Positions 25,382 through 33,883 of a stretch of DNA of 64,000 nucleotides are shown one piece after another. The notes beneath the pieces were generated by a model. It saw only the letters and a list, made by a program, of their open reading frames with translations. It was not told the origin of the DNA and ran no database searches. The position numbers were made by a program, and so were the translations under genes. The stretch's first letter is position 1. Every line of letters starts with the position of its first letter. The stretch spans positions 94,995 through 158,994 of the forward strand of contig NZ_FNDJ01000007.1 in the NCBI RefSeq assembly GCF_900099965.1, in the 5' to 3' direction. This DNA is from Nonomuraea jiangxiensis (GTDB lineage: Bacteria; Actinomycetota; Actinomycetes; Streptosporangiales; Streptosporangiaceae).

Positions 25382-27226
25382 ATGAACCTCAGCCTCAGCG
25401 ACCTCGCGCCACCACTGCGCTGGACCTCCCCTGGTCAGATAGCGCCGATCGTGGAGGAGCCCCAGCTGCCCGAGGCCTGGTGGCAGGCGATTCCTCTTGA
25501 CCGCGCGTGCGCCATCGTGGGGACGCAGACCGTGGCGGGCCACCTCACCGAGCTGGCCGTGGCCTGCTGGGATCACCTGCTGCTCGGTGACATCCTGCCG
25601 CTGCTGCGCTTCTCCGACCCCGCCGAGGCCGAGCGCACGCCCGAGATGCTCGGCAAGGACGTGGTACAGAAGCTGTTCACCGGCGTGTTCGAACGGTTGC
25701 TCGAACCCTCGCCGGAGACGGCGCCCGCGCCGCCCAGGGCGGACAAGCCGCTGCCCGAGTTGATCGACGAGCTGTTCGGGGCGCTGGACGACCGGCAGCG
25801 GGCCATCGCCCGCGACCGCCTGTACGCGGCGCAGCGCGCCACGCTGGACGAGCTGGCGCAGCGGTTCTCGGTGACGCGGGAGCGGATCAGGCAGATCGAG
25901 CGCGACCTGCGTGACCATGTGGAGTCCTGGCTGAACGGCCCCGAGGCGAGCGCGCTGGCCGCCCACGTCGTCTGGCTGCGGGGCCGGCTGGGCTCGGCGG
26001 TCCCGGCCGACGACCTGCAGACGGCCGTGCCGTGGCACCGGGCCGAGCTGCGCTCGCTGGGGATCCCGGTCTGGCGGTTCGTCCGCACGCTGCTGACCGG
26101 CTATGAGCAGGCCGACGATTGGCTGGTGGCGGGCGGGGCCGACGAGCTGCGGGAGAAGACCCGCCAGCTCTTCGCCGACGGGCCGCATTCCCTCGCCGAG
26201 GCCGTGGCCATGGTGACCCAGCTCGGCGTGCGCGAGGACGTGGCCGAGCGGTGGATCATGGCGGTGCCCCAGCTCCGGGTGCTGGGCCAGCACGTGGTGC
26301 CGTGGCCGCGCAGCATCAACGAGAAGGCCGAGGCGGTGCTGGCGGTGGCGGGCGCGCCGCTGTCGCCCGAGGAGATCCAAGAGCGCATCGGCGAGGACTA
26401 CAGCCTGGTCGGCATCCGCAACCAGCTCACCGCCGACGAACGTTTCCGCCGGATCGACCGGAACAAGTACGGCCTGACCCGGTGGGGCGGCGACGAATAC
26501 CTGGGGATCAGGGAGATGATCGCCAGGGAGATCGAGCGGGCCGGCGGCGAGGCCTCCGTGAGCACGATCGTGGCGAACCTGACCTCCCGCTACGACGTGA
26601 GCGAGAGCTCGGTGCGGGCATACTCGGGCGGTCCCGGGTTCGAGCGCACGCAGCGGGGCTGGATCCGGGTGGCGGGCACCTCGCCGAGCGGGGAGGCTGA
26701 GCCGTACCAGCCGCGCAAGGACGTGTCGCTGACCCGGCGCAGCTTCCGGTCCCGCGACGGGCGCTGGTGGCACCGGGTGGACGTCAACGCCGAGCACCTG
26801 CGCGGCTCGGGGTCGCCGCTGCCCACGGGGTTCGCGGCCTACCTGGGCATGGCGCCGGGCGGGCAGCTCACCGCCTCGTCGCCGTCCGGTGACGTGGTCA
26901 TCAGCTGGCACAACCAGCCCACCATGGGGTCGATCCGCAACGTACTGGCCGATTTCAAGGCGAGCGAGGGCGACCACGTGTTCCTGACCGTGTCGGACGG
27001 TGGCGAGCTGCTGACCCGCTACCTGCCCGCCGCCCCCGTCAACCTGCCGCCGGTGAACCGCGCGCTCTACCTCATCGGGATCACCGCCCCCGTCAACTCG
27101 GAGATCGAAGGGTTGCGGCTGATCGGGGCCAGGATCGGGGTGTCCGACTACGCCACCAGGGAGGAGATCCTGGAGCGGCTGCGCGAGCGCGGTGACCGGG
27201 ACATCCTCGGCTTCCTGGGCGGCTGA
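25382..27226 (+). CDS. Helicase-associated protein B (sigma-70 region 4-like HTH plus HARE-HTH-like winged helices)
   Basis: About 614 aa. Domains: N-terminal (MNLSLSDLAPPLRW, 1-110) shared with the gene at 21106; a sigma-70 region 4-like helix-turn-helix at 154-180 (TLDELAQRFSVTRERIRQIE), nearly identical in pattern to region 4.2 of housekeeping sigma factors; a HARE-HTH-like winged helix at 313-368 (GAPLSPEEIQERIGEDYSLV, then RNQLTADERFRRIDRNKYGL); a second winged helix at 370-430; and the shared C-terminal domain from 440 (YQPRKDVSLTRRSFRSRDGR). No sigma region 2 is present, so it is not a sigma factor by itself. It probably binds DNA. With the helicase and the A protein it forms a compact three-gene locus. 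Confidence 0.65.
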   Translation: MNLSLSDLAPPLRWTSPGQIAPIVEEPQLPEAWWQAIPLDRACAIVGTQTVAGHLTELAVACWDHLLLGDILPLLRFSDPAEAERTPEMLGKDVVQKLFTGVFERLLEPSPETAPAPPRADKPLPELIDELFGALDDRQRAIARDRLYAAQRATLDELAQRFSVTRERIRQIERDLRDHVESWLNGPEASALAAHVVWLRGRLGSAVPADDLQTAVPWHRAELRSLGIPVWRFVRTLLTGYEQADDWLVAGGADELREKTRQLFADGPHSLAEAVAMVTQLGVREDVAERWIMAVPQLRVLGQHVVPWPRSINEKAEAVLAVAGAPLSPEEIQERIGEDYSLVGIRNQLTADERFRRIDRNKYGLTRWGGDEYLGIREMIAREIERAGGEASVSTIVANLTSRYDVSESSVRAYSGGPGFERTQRGWIRVAGTSPSGEAEPYQPRKDVSLTRRSFRSRDGRWWHRVDVNAEHLRGSGSPLPTGFAAYLGMAPGGQLTASSPSGDVVISWHNQPTMGSIRNVLADFKASEGDHVFLTVSDGGELLTRYLPAAPVNLPPVNRALYLIGITAPVNSEIEGLRLIGARIGVSDYATREEILERLRERGDRDILGFLGG

Positions 27227-27286
27227 CGCCGGGGTGGGCCGTACGCGGTTCCCCGCGGCGGAGGACGTCGGGATAGGCTCGGCCAG

Positions 27287-28648
27287 GTGCTGCGGATCTA
27301 CGACACGCGGGCCCGGCAGGTCGAGGAGATCGCCGCCGGGCGGGCGCTGCGGATTTACACGTGCGGGCCCACCGTCTACCGGCACGCGCACGTGGGCAAC
27401 CTACGCACCTACCTGATGTCCGACCTGATCAGGCGGGTGCTGGAGCTGCGCCGGGTGCGCGTGCTGGCCTGCCGCAACATCACCGACGTCGGCCACCTCT
27501 CCGACCAGGGCGTGGACAAGGTCGTCGCCCAGGCGCAGGCCGAGGAGCGTTCGGTGCGGGAGCTGGCCCGCTCCTACGAGGACGCCTTCGTCGCCGACAC
27601 CTCCGCGCTCAACCTCCGCCCGCCGGAGCACTCCCCGCGGGCGTCGGAGACGATCGAGCTGATGGTCGAGCTGATCGCCAAGCTGATCGAGCGCGGGAAC
27701 GCGTACGCGGTGCCGGACGGGTCGGTGTTCTTCGACGTACGGACATTTCCGACTTACGGCGAGATTTCCGGAAATCGGGTGGACGCGCTCAAACCCGCGC
27801 ACCGCATCGACGCCGTCGATCCCCGCAAGCGCTTCCACGCCGACTGGGCCCTGTGGAAACCGGCCGACGGCGAGCTGAGCTGGGAGACGCCGTGGGGGCG
27901 CGGCTTCCCCGGGTGGCACGTGGAGTGCTCGGCCATGTCGCTGCGCTATCTGGGCGCCCGCTTCGAGATCCACACCGGCGGGATCGACCTGCGCTTCCCG
28001 CACCATGAGGACGAGCGGGCCCAGTCCGACTCGGTGGCCGGGCACGAGGTGGTGCGGCACTGGGTGCACGGGGAGCACCTGCTGTTCGACGGCCGCAAGA
28101 TGGCCAAGTCAACGGGCAACGTGGTGCTGCTCTCCGACGTGGTCGCGGCCGGGCTCGACCCGCTCGCGGTACGGCTGGCGTTCCTGGAGCACCGCTACCG
28201 GCAGCAGCTCAACCTGACGTGGGACACGCTGCGCGCCGCCGACCGCACGCTGCGCAGGTGGCGCTCGCGGGTGGCCGGGTGGGCGGAGTCCGTCAGCGAG
28301 CCCATGGCCGCCGGCCAGGTCCAGCGGATGGAGGCGGCCTTCGAGGACGACCTGGACACGCCGTCGGCCCTGCGGATCCTGCGCGAGCTCGAACGCGACG
28401 AGTCGGTGCCGCCCGGGGCCAAGTTCGAGGCGTTCCTGCACGTGGACCAGGTGCTGGCGCTGGACCTGTCGACGGAGATCGGCCGGGCGCCCACGCTGCC
28501 CGCGGGGGCGGGCGAGCTGCTGACGGCCCGGGAGCGGGCCCGGGCGACCCAGGACTGGGCCGCGTCCGACCGGCTCCGCGACGAACTGGCCGAACGCGGT
28601 GTCCACGTGTCGGACACCCCCGAGGGCCAGACCTGGTCACTCTCCTGA
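27287..28648 (+). CDS. cysS: Cysteinyl-tRNA synthetase paralogue
   Basis: About 453 aa, GTG start. Class I features: YTCGPTVYRHAHVGN (HIGH-type motif), zinc ligands Cys in YTCGP, Cys in WHVECSAMS and His in LRFPHHEDE, and KMAKSTGNVVLL in place of KMSKS. The DALR-like C-terminal part is present. The CGPTVY and GGIDLRFPHHE signatures favour CysRS over the mycothiol ligase MshC. Its length is normal. Whether this is the main enzyme or a second copy cannot be decided from the window; the Ser-to-Ala change in KMAKS and the accessory context suggest a second one. Confidence 0.85.
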   Translation: MLRIYDTRARQVEEIAAGRALRIYTCGPTVYRHAHVGNLRTYLMSDLIRRVLELRRVRVLACRNITDVGHLSDQGVDKVVAQAQAEERSVRELARSYEDAFVADTSALNLRPPEHSPRASETIELMVELIAKLIERGNAYAVPDGSVFFDVRTFPTYGEISGNRVDALKPAHRIDAVDPRKRFHADWALWKPADGELSWETPWGRGFPGWHVECSAMSLRYLGARFEIHTGGIDLRFPHHEDERAQSDSVAGHEVVRHWVHGEHLLFDGRKMAKSTGNVVLLSDVVAAGLDPLAVRLAFLEHRYRQQLNLTWDTLRAADRTLRRWRSRVAGWAESVSEPMAAGQVQRMEAAFEDDLDTPSALRILRELERDESVPPGAKFEAFLHVDQVLALDLSTEIGRAPTLPAGAGELLTARERARATQDWAASDRLRDELAERGVHVSDTPEGQTWSLS

Positions 28649-28823
28649 GGGCCGGACCCGGGCTCAGCCCATACGGGCAATGATCTTGCGCGAAGGGTGA
28701 CGCCCAGCGCCGGCATGCGGTCGGCGCGAGCCTGAGGCGGGGTTCAGAAGGTCTTCATGTGCGGACGGAGGAGTGAGTTCGGGCTGGGAGACTTGAATGC
28801 CAGTTCGGCGAATGGAGGTGTCG

Positions 28824-31328
28824 GTGAGGCCCTACGCGTGGATGCCGCGGCCGTTGCGGTGGTTCGCTCGGGTGGTGACCGTCCTGCTCGCGCTGGCGCT
28901 CGTGCTGGCGGGGGTCCTCGTGTACACGGTACGTAAATCGTTCCCACAGGTGGATGGGTCGCTGCGGTTACCGGGTTTGACGGGGAGCGTGGAGATTTAT
29001 CGTGATAAATCCGGAATCCCGCACATCTACGCCGACACTCCCGCGGACCTGTTCATGGCCCAGGGGTTCGTCCACGCCCAGGACCGCTTCTACGAGATGG
29101 ACTTCCGCCGCCACACCACCGCCGGGCGGCTCTCCGAGTTGTACGGCTCGTCCACGATCGAGAACGACAAGGCCCTGCGGACCATGGGCTGGCGCCGGGT
29201 CGCCCAGGAGGAACTGCCCGGGCTGGCCCAGGAGACCCAGGACCTGCTGGGCGCGTACGCCAAGGGCGTGAACACCTGGCTCGACGCCAACCCGAACGCC
29301 TCCGACCGCGGCCTCGAATACTCCATCCTGAAGCTGCAGAACGGCTCCTACCGGCCGGAGAAGTGGACCGCGGTCGACTCCCTGGCATGGCTGAAGGCCA
29401 TGGCCTGGGACCTGCGCTCCAACCTGGAGGACGAGATCGACCGGGCGCTCGCGCTGACCAAGCTGCCCAAGGAGCGGGTCGAGCAGCTCTACCCCGGCTA
29501 CCCCTTCGACCGGCACTCCCCCATCGTCACCGCGGGCGCCATCCAGCAGGGCCGCTTCGACCAGCTCGCGGCGCCGCGCCAGCGGGCCTCCACGGCGCTC
29601 AACCAGGCCGCCAGAACGCTGGAGGCCGTGCCGGACCTGATGGGCACGCGCGACGGCGACGGCATCGGCTCCAACTCGTGGGTGATCTCCGGGGAGCACA
29701 CCGCGAGCGGCAAGCCGCTGCTGGCCAACGACCCGCACCTGGCGCCGCAGATGCCCTCCATCTGGTATCAGGTGGGGCTGCACTGCAGGAAGGTCTCGGC
29801 GGAGTGCCCGTACGACGTGACGGGGTTCTCCTTCTCCGGCATGCCCGGCGTGGTCATCGGGCACAACGCCAAGGTCGCGTGGGGGTTCACGAACCTGGGT
29901 CCCGACGTGGCCGACCTGTTCCTGGAGCAGGTGGACGGGGAGACTTACCTGTACAAGGGCCAGCAGGTCAAGCTGGAGACCCGGCAGGAGCAGATCAAGG
30001 TGGCGGGCGGCGCACCCGTCACGATCAAGGTGCGGAGCACCCGGCACGGGCCGCTGATCAACGACGTGATCGCCGGCGCCCAGCCCAGCGGCGAGGCGAA
30101 CGCGGTGGCGTTGCAGTGGACGGCGCTGACCCCCGGCCGCACCGCCGACGCCGTCTTCGCCCTGAACAAGGCGGGCGACTGGGACGAGTTCAAGGCCGCG
30201 GCGGCGCTGTTCGACGTGCCGGCCCAGAACCTGGTCTACGCCGACACCTCCGGCAGGATCGGCTACCAGGCACCCGGGCGCATCCCCGTACGCGCGAACG
30301 GCGACGGCACCTGGCCGGTGCCGGGCTGGACCGGCGAGTACGACTGGAACACCGCCCCCATCCCCTACGACCAGCTGCCCTCCGTGGAGGACCCTGCCGA
30401 GGGCTTCATCGTCACGGCCAACAACGCCGTCATCGACCCCAGCCGCTACCGGCCGCTGCTGACGAAGGACTGGTCGTACGGCTACCGTTCCCAGCGCATC
30501 CGCGACCGCGTCGAGGAGGCCGTCGCGAACGGCAAGGTCGACGCGGGCACCATGGCGGAGATCCAGCAGGACACCTACAACGGGTTCGCGGAGACGCTGG
30601 TCCCGGCGCTGATGCGGGTGGACCTGGCGGGGCCGAGCGTCCAGGCCAGGCAACTGCTCGAAAAATGGGACGGGATGCAGGGGCTCGACTCCGCCGCGGC
30701 CGCGTACTTCAACGCGGTCTGGCGGCAGGTGCTCGTGCGGACGTTCGACGACGACCTGCCGGCGGCGGCCCGGCCGAGCGGGGGCGACCGCTGGTACGAG
30801 GTGATCCGGGGGCTGCTGGACCTGCCGGAGGACCCCTTCTGGGACGACGTGACGACGAAGAACCGCAAGGAGACCCGCGACGACATCCTGCGGCAGGCGA
30901 TGGCCTCGGCCTACCAGGAGCTCTCCGGCCTGCTGGGGGATGACATCAAGGCGTGGCGTTGGGGTGATCTGCACCAGTTGGAGCTGGTCAACGGCTCGCT
31001 GGGGACCTCGGGGATTGCGCCGGTCGAGGCATTGTTCAACCGCGGCCCGCTCGCGCTGCCGGGCGGCAAGGACGCCGTCAACGCCACCGGTTGGAACGTT
31101 CAGCGTGACTACTCGGTCAACGCGGTCCCGTCGATGCGCATGATCGTCGACCTGTCGGACCTGGACAAGTCCCGGTGGATCAACCTGACGGGCGCCTCCG
31201 GGCACGCCTTCCACGACAACTACTGGGACCAGGCCGAGGCGTGGGCCAGGGGCGATCTGCTGCCGATGCGGTCCAGCGCGAAGGCGGTCAAGAAGGCCGC
31301 CGTGCACACCCTCAAGCTGAACCCGTAA
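28824..31328 (+). CDS. Penicillin acylase-family N-terminal nucleophile hydrolase
   Basis: About 834 aa from GTG 28824, chosen because GGAGG lies five bases upstream; it gives an N-terminal anchor (WFARVVTVLLALALVLAGVLVYT). The alpha part (GSVEIYRDKSGIPHIYADTP; AQGFVHAQDRFYEMDFRRHT) leads to the autoprocessing site with the beta-subunit Ser in GIGSNSWVISGEHT near residue 283. NNAVIDPSRYRPLL and GASGHAFHDNYWDQAEAW follow. Such enzymes hydrolyse amide bonds in beta-lactams, acyl-homoserine lactones or lipopeptides; the substrate here is unknown. Confidence 0.9.
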   Translation: MRPYAWMPRPLRWFARVVTVLLALALVLAGVLVYTVRKSFPQVDGSLRLPGLTGSVEIYRDKSGIPHIYADTPADLFMAQGFVHAQDRFYEMDFRRHTTAGRLSELYGSSTIENDKALRTMGWRRVAQEELPGLAQETQDLLGAYAKGVNTWLDANPNASDRGLEYSILKLQNGSYRPEKWTAVDSLAWLKAMAWDLRSNLEDEIDRALALTKLPKERVEQLYPGYPFDRHSPIVTAGAIQQGRFDQLAAPRQRASTALNQAARTLEAVPDLMGTRDGDGIGSNSWVISGEHTASGKPLLANDPHLAPQMPSIWYQVGLHCRKVSAECPYDVTGFSFSGMPGVVIGHNAKVAWGFTNLGPDVADLFLEQVDGETYLYKGQQVKLETRQEQIKVAGGAPVTIKVRSTRHGPLINDVIAGAQPSGEANAVALQWTALTPGRTADAVFALNKAGDWDEFKAAAALFDVPAQNLVYADTSGRIGYQAPGRIPVRANGDGTWPVPGWTGEYDWNTAPIPYDQLPSVEDPAEGFIVTANNAVIDPSRYRPLLTKDWSYGYRSQRIRDRVEEAVANGKVDAGTMAEIQQDTYNGFAETLVPALMRVDLAGPSVQARQLLEKWDGMQGLDSAAAAYFNAVWRQVLVRTFDDDLPAAARPSGGDRWYEVIRGLLDLPEDPFWDDVTTKNRKETRDDILRQAMASAYQELSGLLGDDIKAWRWGDLHQLELVNGSLGTSGIAPVEALFNRGPLALPGGKDAVNATGWNVQRDYSVNAVPSMRMIVDLSDLDKSRWINLTGASGHAFHDNYWDQAEAWARGDLLPMRSSAKAVKKAAVHTLKLNP

Positions 31329-31337
31329 CCGTCCGCA

Positions 31338-31397
31338 GGCCCCCGGCCTGGTGCTGTGCTCGGGAGGCGCCCTCGTTCGGGCGCGAGGCCGGGGGCC
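31338..31397. terminator. Bidirectional terminator hairpin
   Basis: A perfect 12-bp outer stem (GGCCCCCGGCCT at 31338-31349 with AGGCCGGGGGCC at 31386-31397) encloses an inner perfect 6-bp stem (GCGCCC 31367-31372 / GGGCGC 31379-31384). It lies between the converging penicillin-acylase gene and the small membrane protein gene, so it can end both transcripts. Confidence 0.8.
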
Positions 31398-31412
31398 GCT
31401 TCGGGCGTGGGG

Positions 31413-31835
31413 TCAGCCGCCGTGCCTGGGGCGGCGCCACCGCAGCGGAGCTCGCGGGTAGCCGCCGTCATCCAGGTCGGCCAGCCGCTCGAACAGGTTG
31501 TACGACGCCTGGTGGCCGCAGAGCGCGACCGAGACGAGCATGGCGAGAAGGTAGAGCGGGAGCATGGGCAGCCCGACGCACCAGGCCCACTGGGTGGCGT
31601 GCCGGCCCTCGTGGCGGAGGAGCCGCTCGTCCAGCCGGTCCCACTTGGTCAGGACGACGTTGCCCACGGTGAAGGCTCCCGCGATGGGAAACCGGTAGCG
31701 GTAGCCGACTGCAAGGATGAGACCATTGGGGCCGGATTGCCTGGTCGCGCGGCCGATGACCGAGATCAGCAGACCGAGCGGAGTGGCGAGATTCAAGTAG
31801 TTCGCCGCACGCCGGAACCGGAAGCGCCTGTCCAT
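31413..31835 (-). CDS. Small membrane protein with HExxH motif
   Basis: About 140 aa from ATG 31835. An N-terminal amphipathic/basic part (MDRRFRFRRAANYLNL) and hydrophobic stretches (LATPLGLLISVIG; VGLPMLPLYLLAMLVSVALC) flank RHEGRHATQWAW, which contains the zinc-type HExxH pattern (HEGRH). It may be a very small membrane metallopeptidase-like protein, or the motif may be accidental. It is divergent from the secreted repeat protein gene. Confidence 0.55.
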   Translation of the reverse strand: MDRRFRFRRAANYLNLATPLGLLISVIGRATRQSGPNGLILAVGYRYRFPIAGAFTVGNVVLTKWDRLDERLLRHEGRHATQWAWCVGLPMLPLYLLAMLVSVALCGHQASYNLFERLADLDDGGYPRAPLRWRRPRHGG

Positions 31836-31912
31836 GCGTCTCACCCTTGACCGATCTTGACAAGTTGGATAAGCATCCCAATGTCCTGAAATCTCCCACA
31901 AAGAGCAGGATT

Positions 31913-32863
31913 ATGAGATTCTCCATCCTGGGCGCGCTACTCGGCACCGTCGCACTGGCAGGCGCCGGCGGAATTGCGATCACCCAGACGTCAGCGTCCG
32001 ATCCCCTCCCATCCTCTGACGGCCGCGTCAACGTGCTAGGCGCGCGAGTGGCTTTCACGACCACCGACCCGACCACAGACCCGACCACAGACCCGACCAC
32101 AGACCCGACCACAGAGCCGACCACCGAGCCGACCACCGAGCCGACTCCGAGTCCGACCCCGACGACGACGCCCACGACCGAGGATTACGCCGCCACGACC
32201 AAGGTGGTCAAGCGCAGGGGCGTTTCCTACCTGGATGTCTCCATCACCTCGGCCGGCGCGGCCTTCTTCTCCGTGAAGCAGCGGGTGTGCCGGGGCAGGT
32301 CGTGCAAGACGGCCGACACCGACATCCCGGTCACCGCAGGCGAGGGCCAGGCCACGCAGAGGCTTGGCTGGGGCACGTACAAGAAGCGCGGGAAACCGAG
32401 CGTCGAGATGATCCCCCTGCCGACGGTCACGGTGACCGAGCAGGTGCCGGTTCCCGGCCCGACGGTGACGTTCACCTGCCAGCCGAGCGTCGAGCCGACG
32501 GATCCGACCGCCGTACCGACTGATCCGACGAACGTCCCGACGGACACGGCCTCGCCGCCGGTCACCGAGACCCCGACCGAAACGCCGACAGAGACCCCGA
32601 CAGAGACCCCCACCGAGACCCCCACCGAGACTCCGACCGAGACCCCCACCGAGACGCCGACCGGCCTTCCCACCGACACTGTGTCCCCGACGGTGGCGCC
32701 CACGGAGGAGATCCCCACGTGTCCGCCGGCGGAGCCGACCGGCCTGCCGACCGAGGAGCCCACTGACTTCCCGACGGACACCGCGTCCCCGACCGACACC
32801 AGCGTCCCGACCGACACCGCGACCACCGACCCCACGGAAACGGCCACCACTCCCGCCCAGTGA
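31913..32863 (+). CDS. Secreted Thr/Pro/Glu/Asp repeat protein
   Basis: About 316 aa. A signal peptide (MRFSILGALLGTVALAGAGG) is followed by DPTT/EPTT repeats, a central domain of about 80 residues (TKVVKRRGVSYLDVSITSAG; VCRGRSCKTADTDIPVTAGE) with paired cysteines, and a long ETPT repeat tail. No sortase signal or anchor is seen at the C-terminus (ETATTPAQ). Start ATG 31913 has AGGA close upstream; an in-frame TTG at 31847 would precede the signal peptide and is less likely. The function is unknown; such tails often span or bind the cell wall. Confidence 0.7.
   Translation: MRFSILGALLGTVALAGAGGIAITQTSASDPLPSSDGRVNVLGARVAFTTTDPTTDPTTDPTTDPTTEPTTEPTTEPTPSPTPTTTPTTEDYAATTKVVKRRGVSYLDVSITSAGAAFFSVKQRVCRGRSCKTADTDIPVTAGEGQATQRLGWGTYKKRGKPSVEMIPLPTVTVTEQVPVPGPTVTFTCQPSVEPTDPTAVPTDPTNVPTDTASPPVTETPTETPTETPTETPTETPTETPTETPTETPTGLPTDTVSPTVAPTEEIPTCPPAEPTGLPTEEPTDFPTDTASPTDTSVPTDTATTDPTETATTPAQ
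32067..32145 (+). repeat. 12-bp in-frame repeats encoding DPTT/EPTT
   Basis: The unit ACCACAGACCCG and variants occurs about six times in frame within the secreted protein gene. It keeps frame if copies are gained or lost, so length variation between strains is likely. Confidence 0.8.
32574..32666 (+). repeat. 12-bp in-frame repeats encoding ETPT
   Basis: About eight consecutive GAGACCCCGACC-like units encode ETPT in the C-terminal tail of the secreted protein. It is a second array of the same unit length as the one near its N-terminus. Confidence 0.8.
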
Positions 32864-32879
32864 CGCGGAGACGTGACCG

Positions 32880-32918
32880 ATGAGCCGGGCCAGGCCCCAC
32901 GTGCCTGGCCCGGCTCAT
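32880..32918. terminator. Perfect 16-bp hairpin terminator
   Basis: ATGAGCCGGGCCAGGC at 32880-32895 pairs perfectly with 32903-32918 around a 7-base loop. It lies between the converging secreted-protein and flavin-reductase genes and probably ends both transcripts. Confidence 0.88.
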
Positions 32919-32946
32919 GCCCGGGGTCCCGCCGCACCGGCGGCCC

Positions 32947-33441
32947 CTAGAGGCTCTTGTACCGGCCTCCGTGGTAGATCAGCGGCGCGCCCTCGGACGG
33001 CGTTCCCAGCGCGGTGACCCCGCCCACGACGATGGAATGGTCCCCGCCGTCGTGTACGGCCGTCGTGGCGCACTCCACCGTGGCGATGGCCCCGTCGAAC
33101 AGCGCCACCCCCGACTTTCCTCGATGATGCGGCCACCGGGCGAGCTGCCCGTTCAGCGGCCGCCCCCGGTGGGCGTAGAACCGCGAGGCGTCCTCCATGG
33201 AGGCGGGCAGCACGGACACGCCCCACACCCCGGCCTCCAGCACCGCGCCGTGAAACCGGGAGACCTTCTCCGCGCAGAACAGCACGAGCAGCGGGTCGAG
33301 GGACACGGAGGTTAAGGAGTTGACCGTCATGGCGTGATCCACGTCACCGAGCCTGGTCGTGACGATCGCGACTCCGGTGGCGAAACGGCCGATGACCTTG
33401 CGATACGTTTCCGGATCCGCATGCCGCTCGATCGAATGCAC
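32947..33441 (-). CDS. Flavin reductase-like FMN-binding protein
   Basis: About 164 aa, GTG start. A flavin-reductase (HpaC/FlaRed-type) split-barrel: IGRFATGVAIVTTRLGDVDH, AMTVNSLTSVSLDPLLVLFC, SRFHGAVLEAGVWGVSVLPA and the closing VGGVTALGTPSEGAPLIYHG, GRYKSL. It reduces flavin with NAD(P)H for a partner monooxygenase. No Shine-Dalgarno is seen; TAAAGT lies six bases before the GTG, so a leaderless transcript is possible. It may also be read through from the mshB-membrane protein unit 17 bases upstream. Confidence 0.88.
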   Translation of the reverse strand: MHSIERHADPETYRKVIGRFATGVAIVTTRLGDVDHAMTVNSLTSVSLDPLLVLFCAEKVSRFHGAVLEAGVWGVSVLPASMEDASRFYAHRGRPLNGQLARWPHHRGKSGVALFDGAIATVECATTAVHDGGDHSIVVGGVTALGTPSEGAPLIYHGGRYKSL

Positions 33442-33458
33442 GAAATTACTTTATGCCG

Positions 33459-33872
33459 CTACAGAGGATTCTTCGGATACCCACGCAACAACCATGATCC
33501 GCTGCTTGACGAGGGCGAAAGCAAGTAGGCCGCGACGAGCCCCGCCAAGCCCCCGTACAAGTAGAGGTATCCGGCAGCCCCCTGAGCGATCACCAGATCG
33601 CCGGACCGGAGTTGCAGCGTGAACGGCATCGTCACCAGCAGCCACCCGACCGCCGTCGTGAAGGCCCCGAGCCGGGCACGCATCAGCTTGCCCGCCGCCA
33701 GGCACACCCCGAACAGCGCCAGCACCCACACCCCGGCCGCGACCGGGAGCGGGCCGAACTGCCACACCGGATGCGTGAACCCGCCCACGACTCCCATGAC
33801 GACCCCGAGCACGAAGAGCATCCCGTACGCCGCCCCGCCCAGGGCCGACTCGGCCTGGCTGCGATGTTCCAT
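33459..33872 (-). CDS. DUF6113-like four-helix membrane protein
   Basis: About 137 aa with hydrophobic helices (YGMLFVLGVVMGVVGGF; LPVAAGVWVLALFGVCLAAG; LGAFTTAVGWLLVTMPF; AAGYLYLYGGLAGLVAAYLL). It is the small membrane protein usually found after mshB in actinobacteria (compare Rv1171). Function unknown. It begins 11 bases after mshB. Confidence 0.72.
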   Translation of the reverse strand: MEHRSQAESALGGAAYGMLFVLGVVMGVVGGFTHPVWQFGPLPVAAGVWVLALFGVCLAAGKLMRARLGAFTTAVGWLLVTMPFTLQLRSGDLVIAQGAAGYLYLYGGLAGLVAAYLLSPSSSSGSWLLRGYPKNPL

Positions 33873-33883
33873 GTCGAATGAGG

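Noticed and set aside
25382..27226. Protein B as a true sigma factor
   Set aside because: Only a region 4-like HTH is present; there is no region 2 to melt the promoter or bind the polymerase clamp.
27287..28648. Mycothiol ligase MshC
   Set aside because: CGPTVY, GGIDLRFPHHE and the C-terminal part are CysRS-type, not the MshC patterns (CGITPY, GGGSDLIFPHHE).
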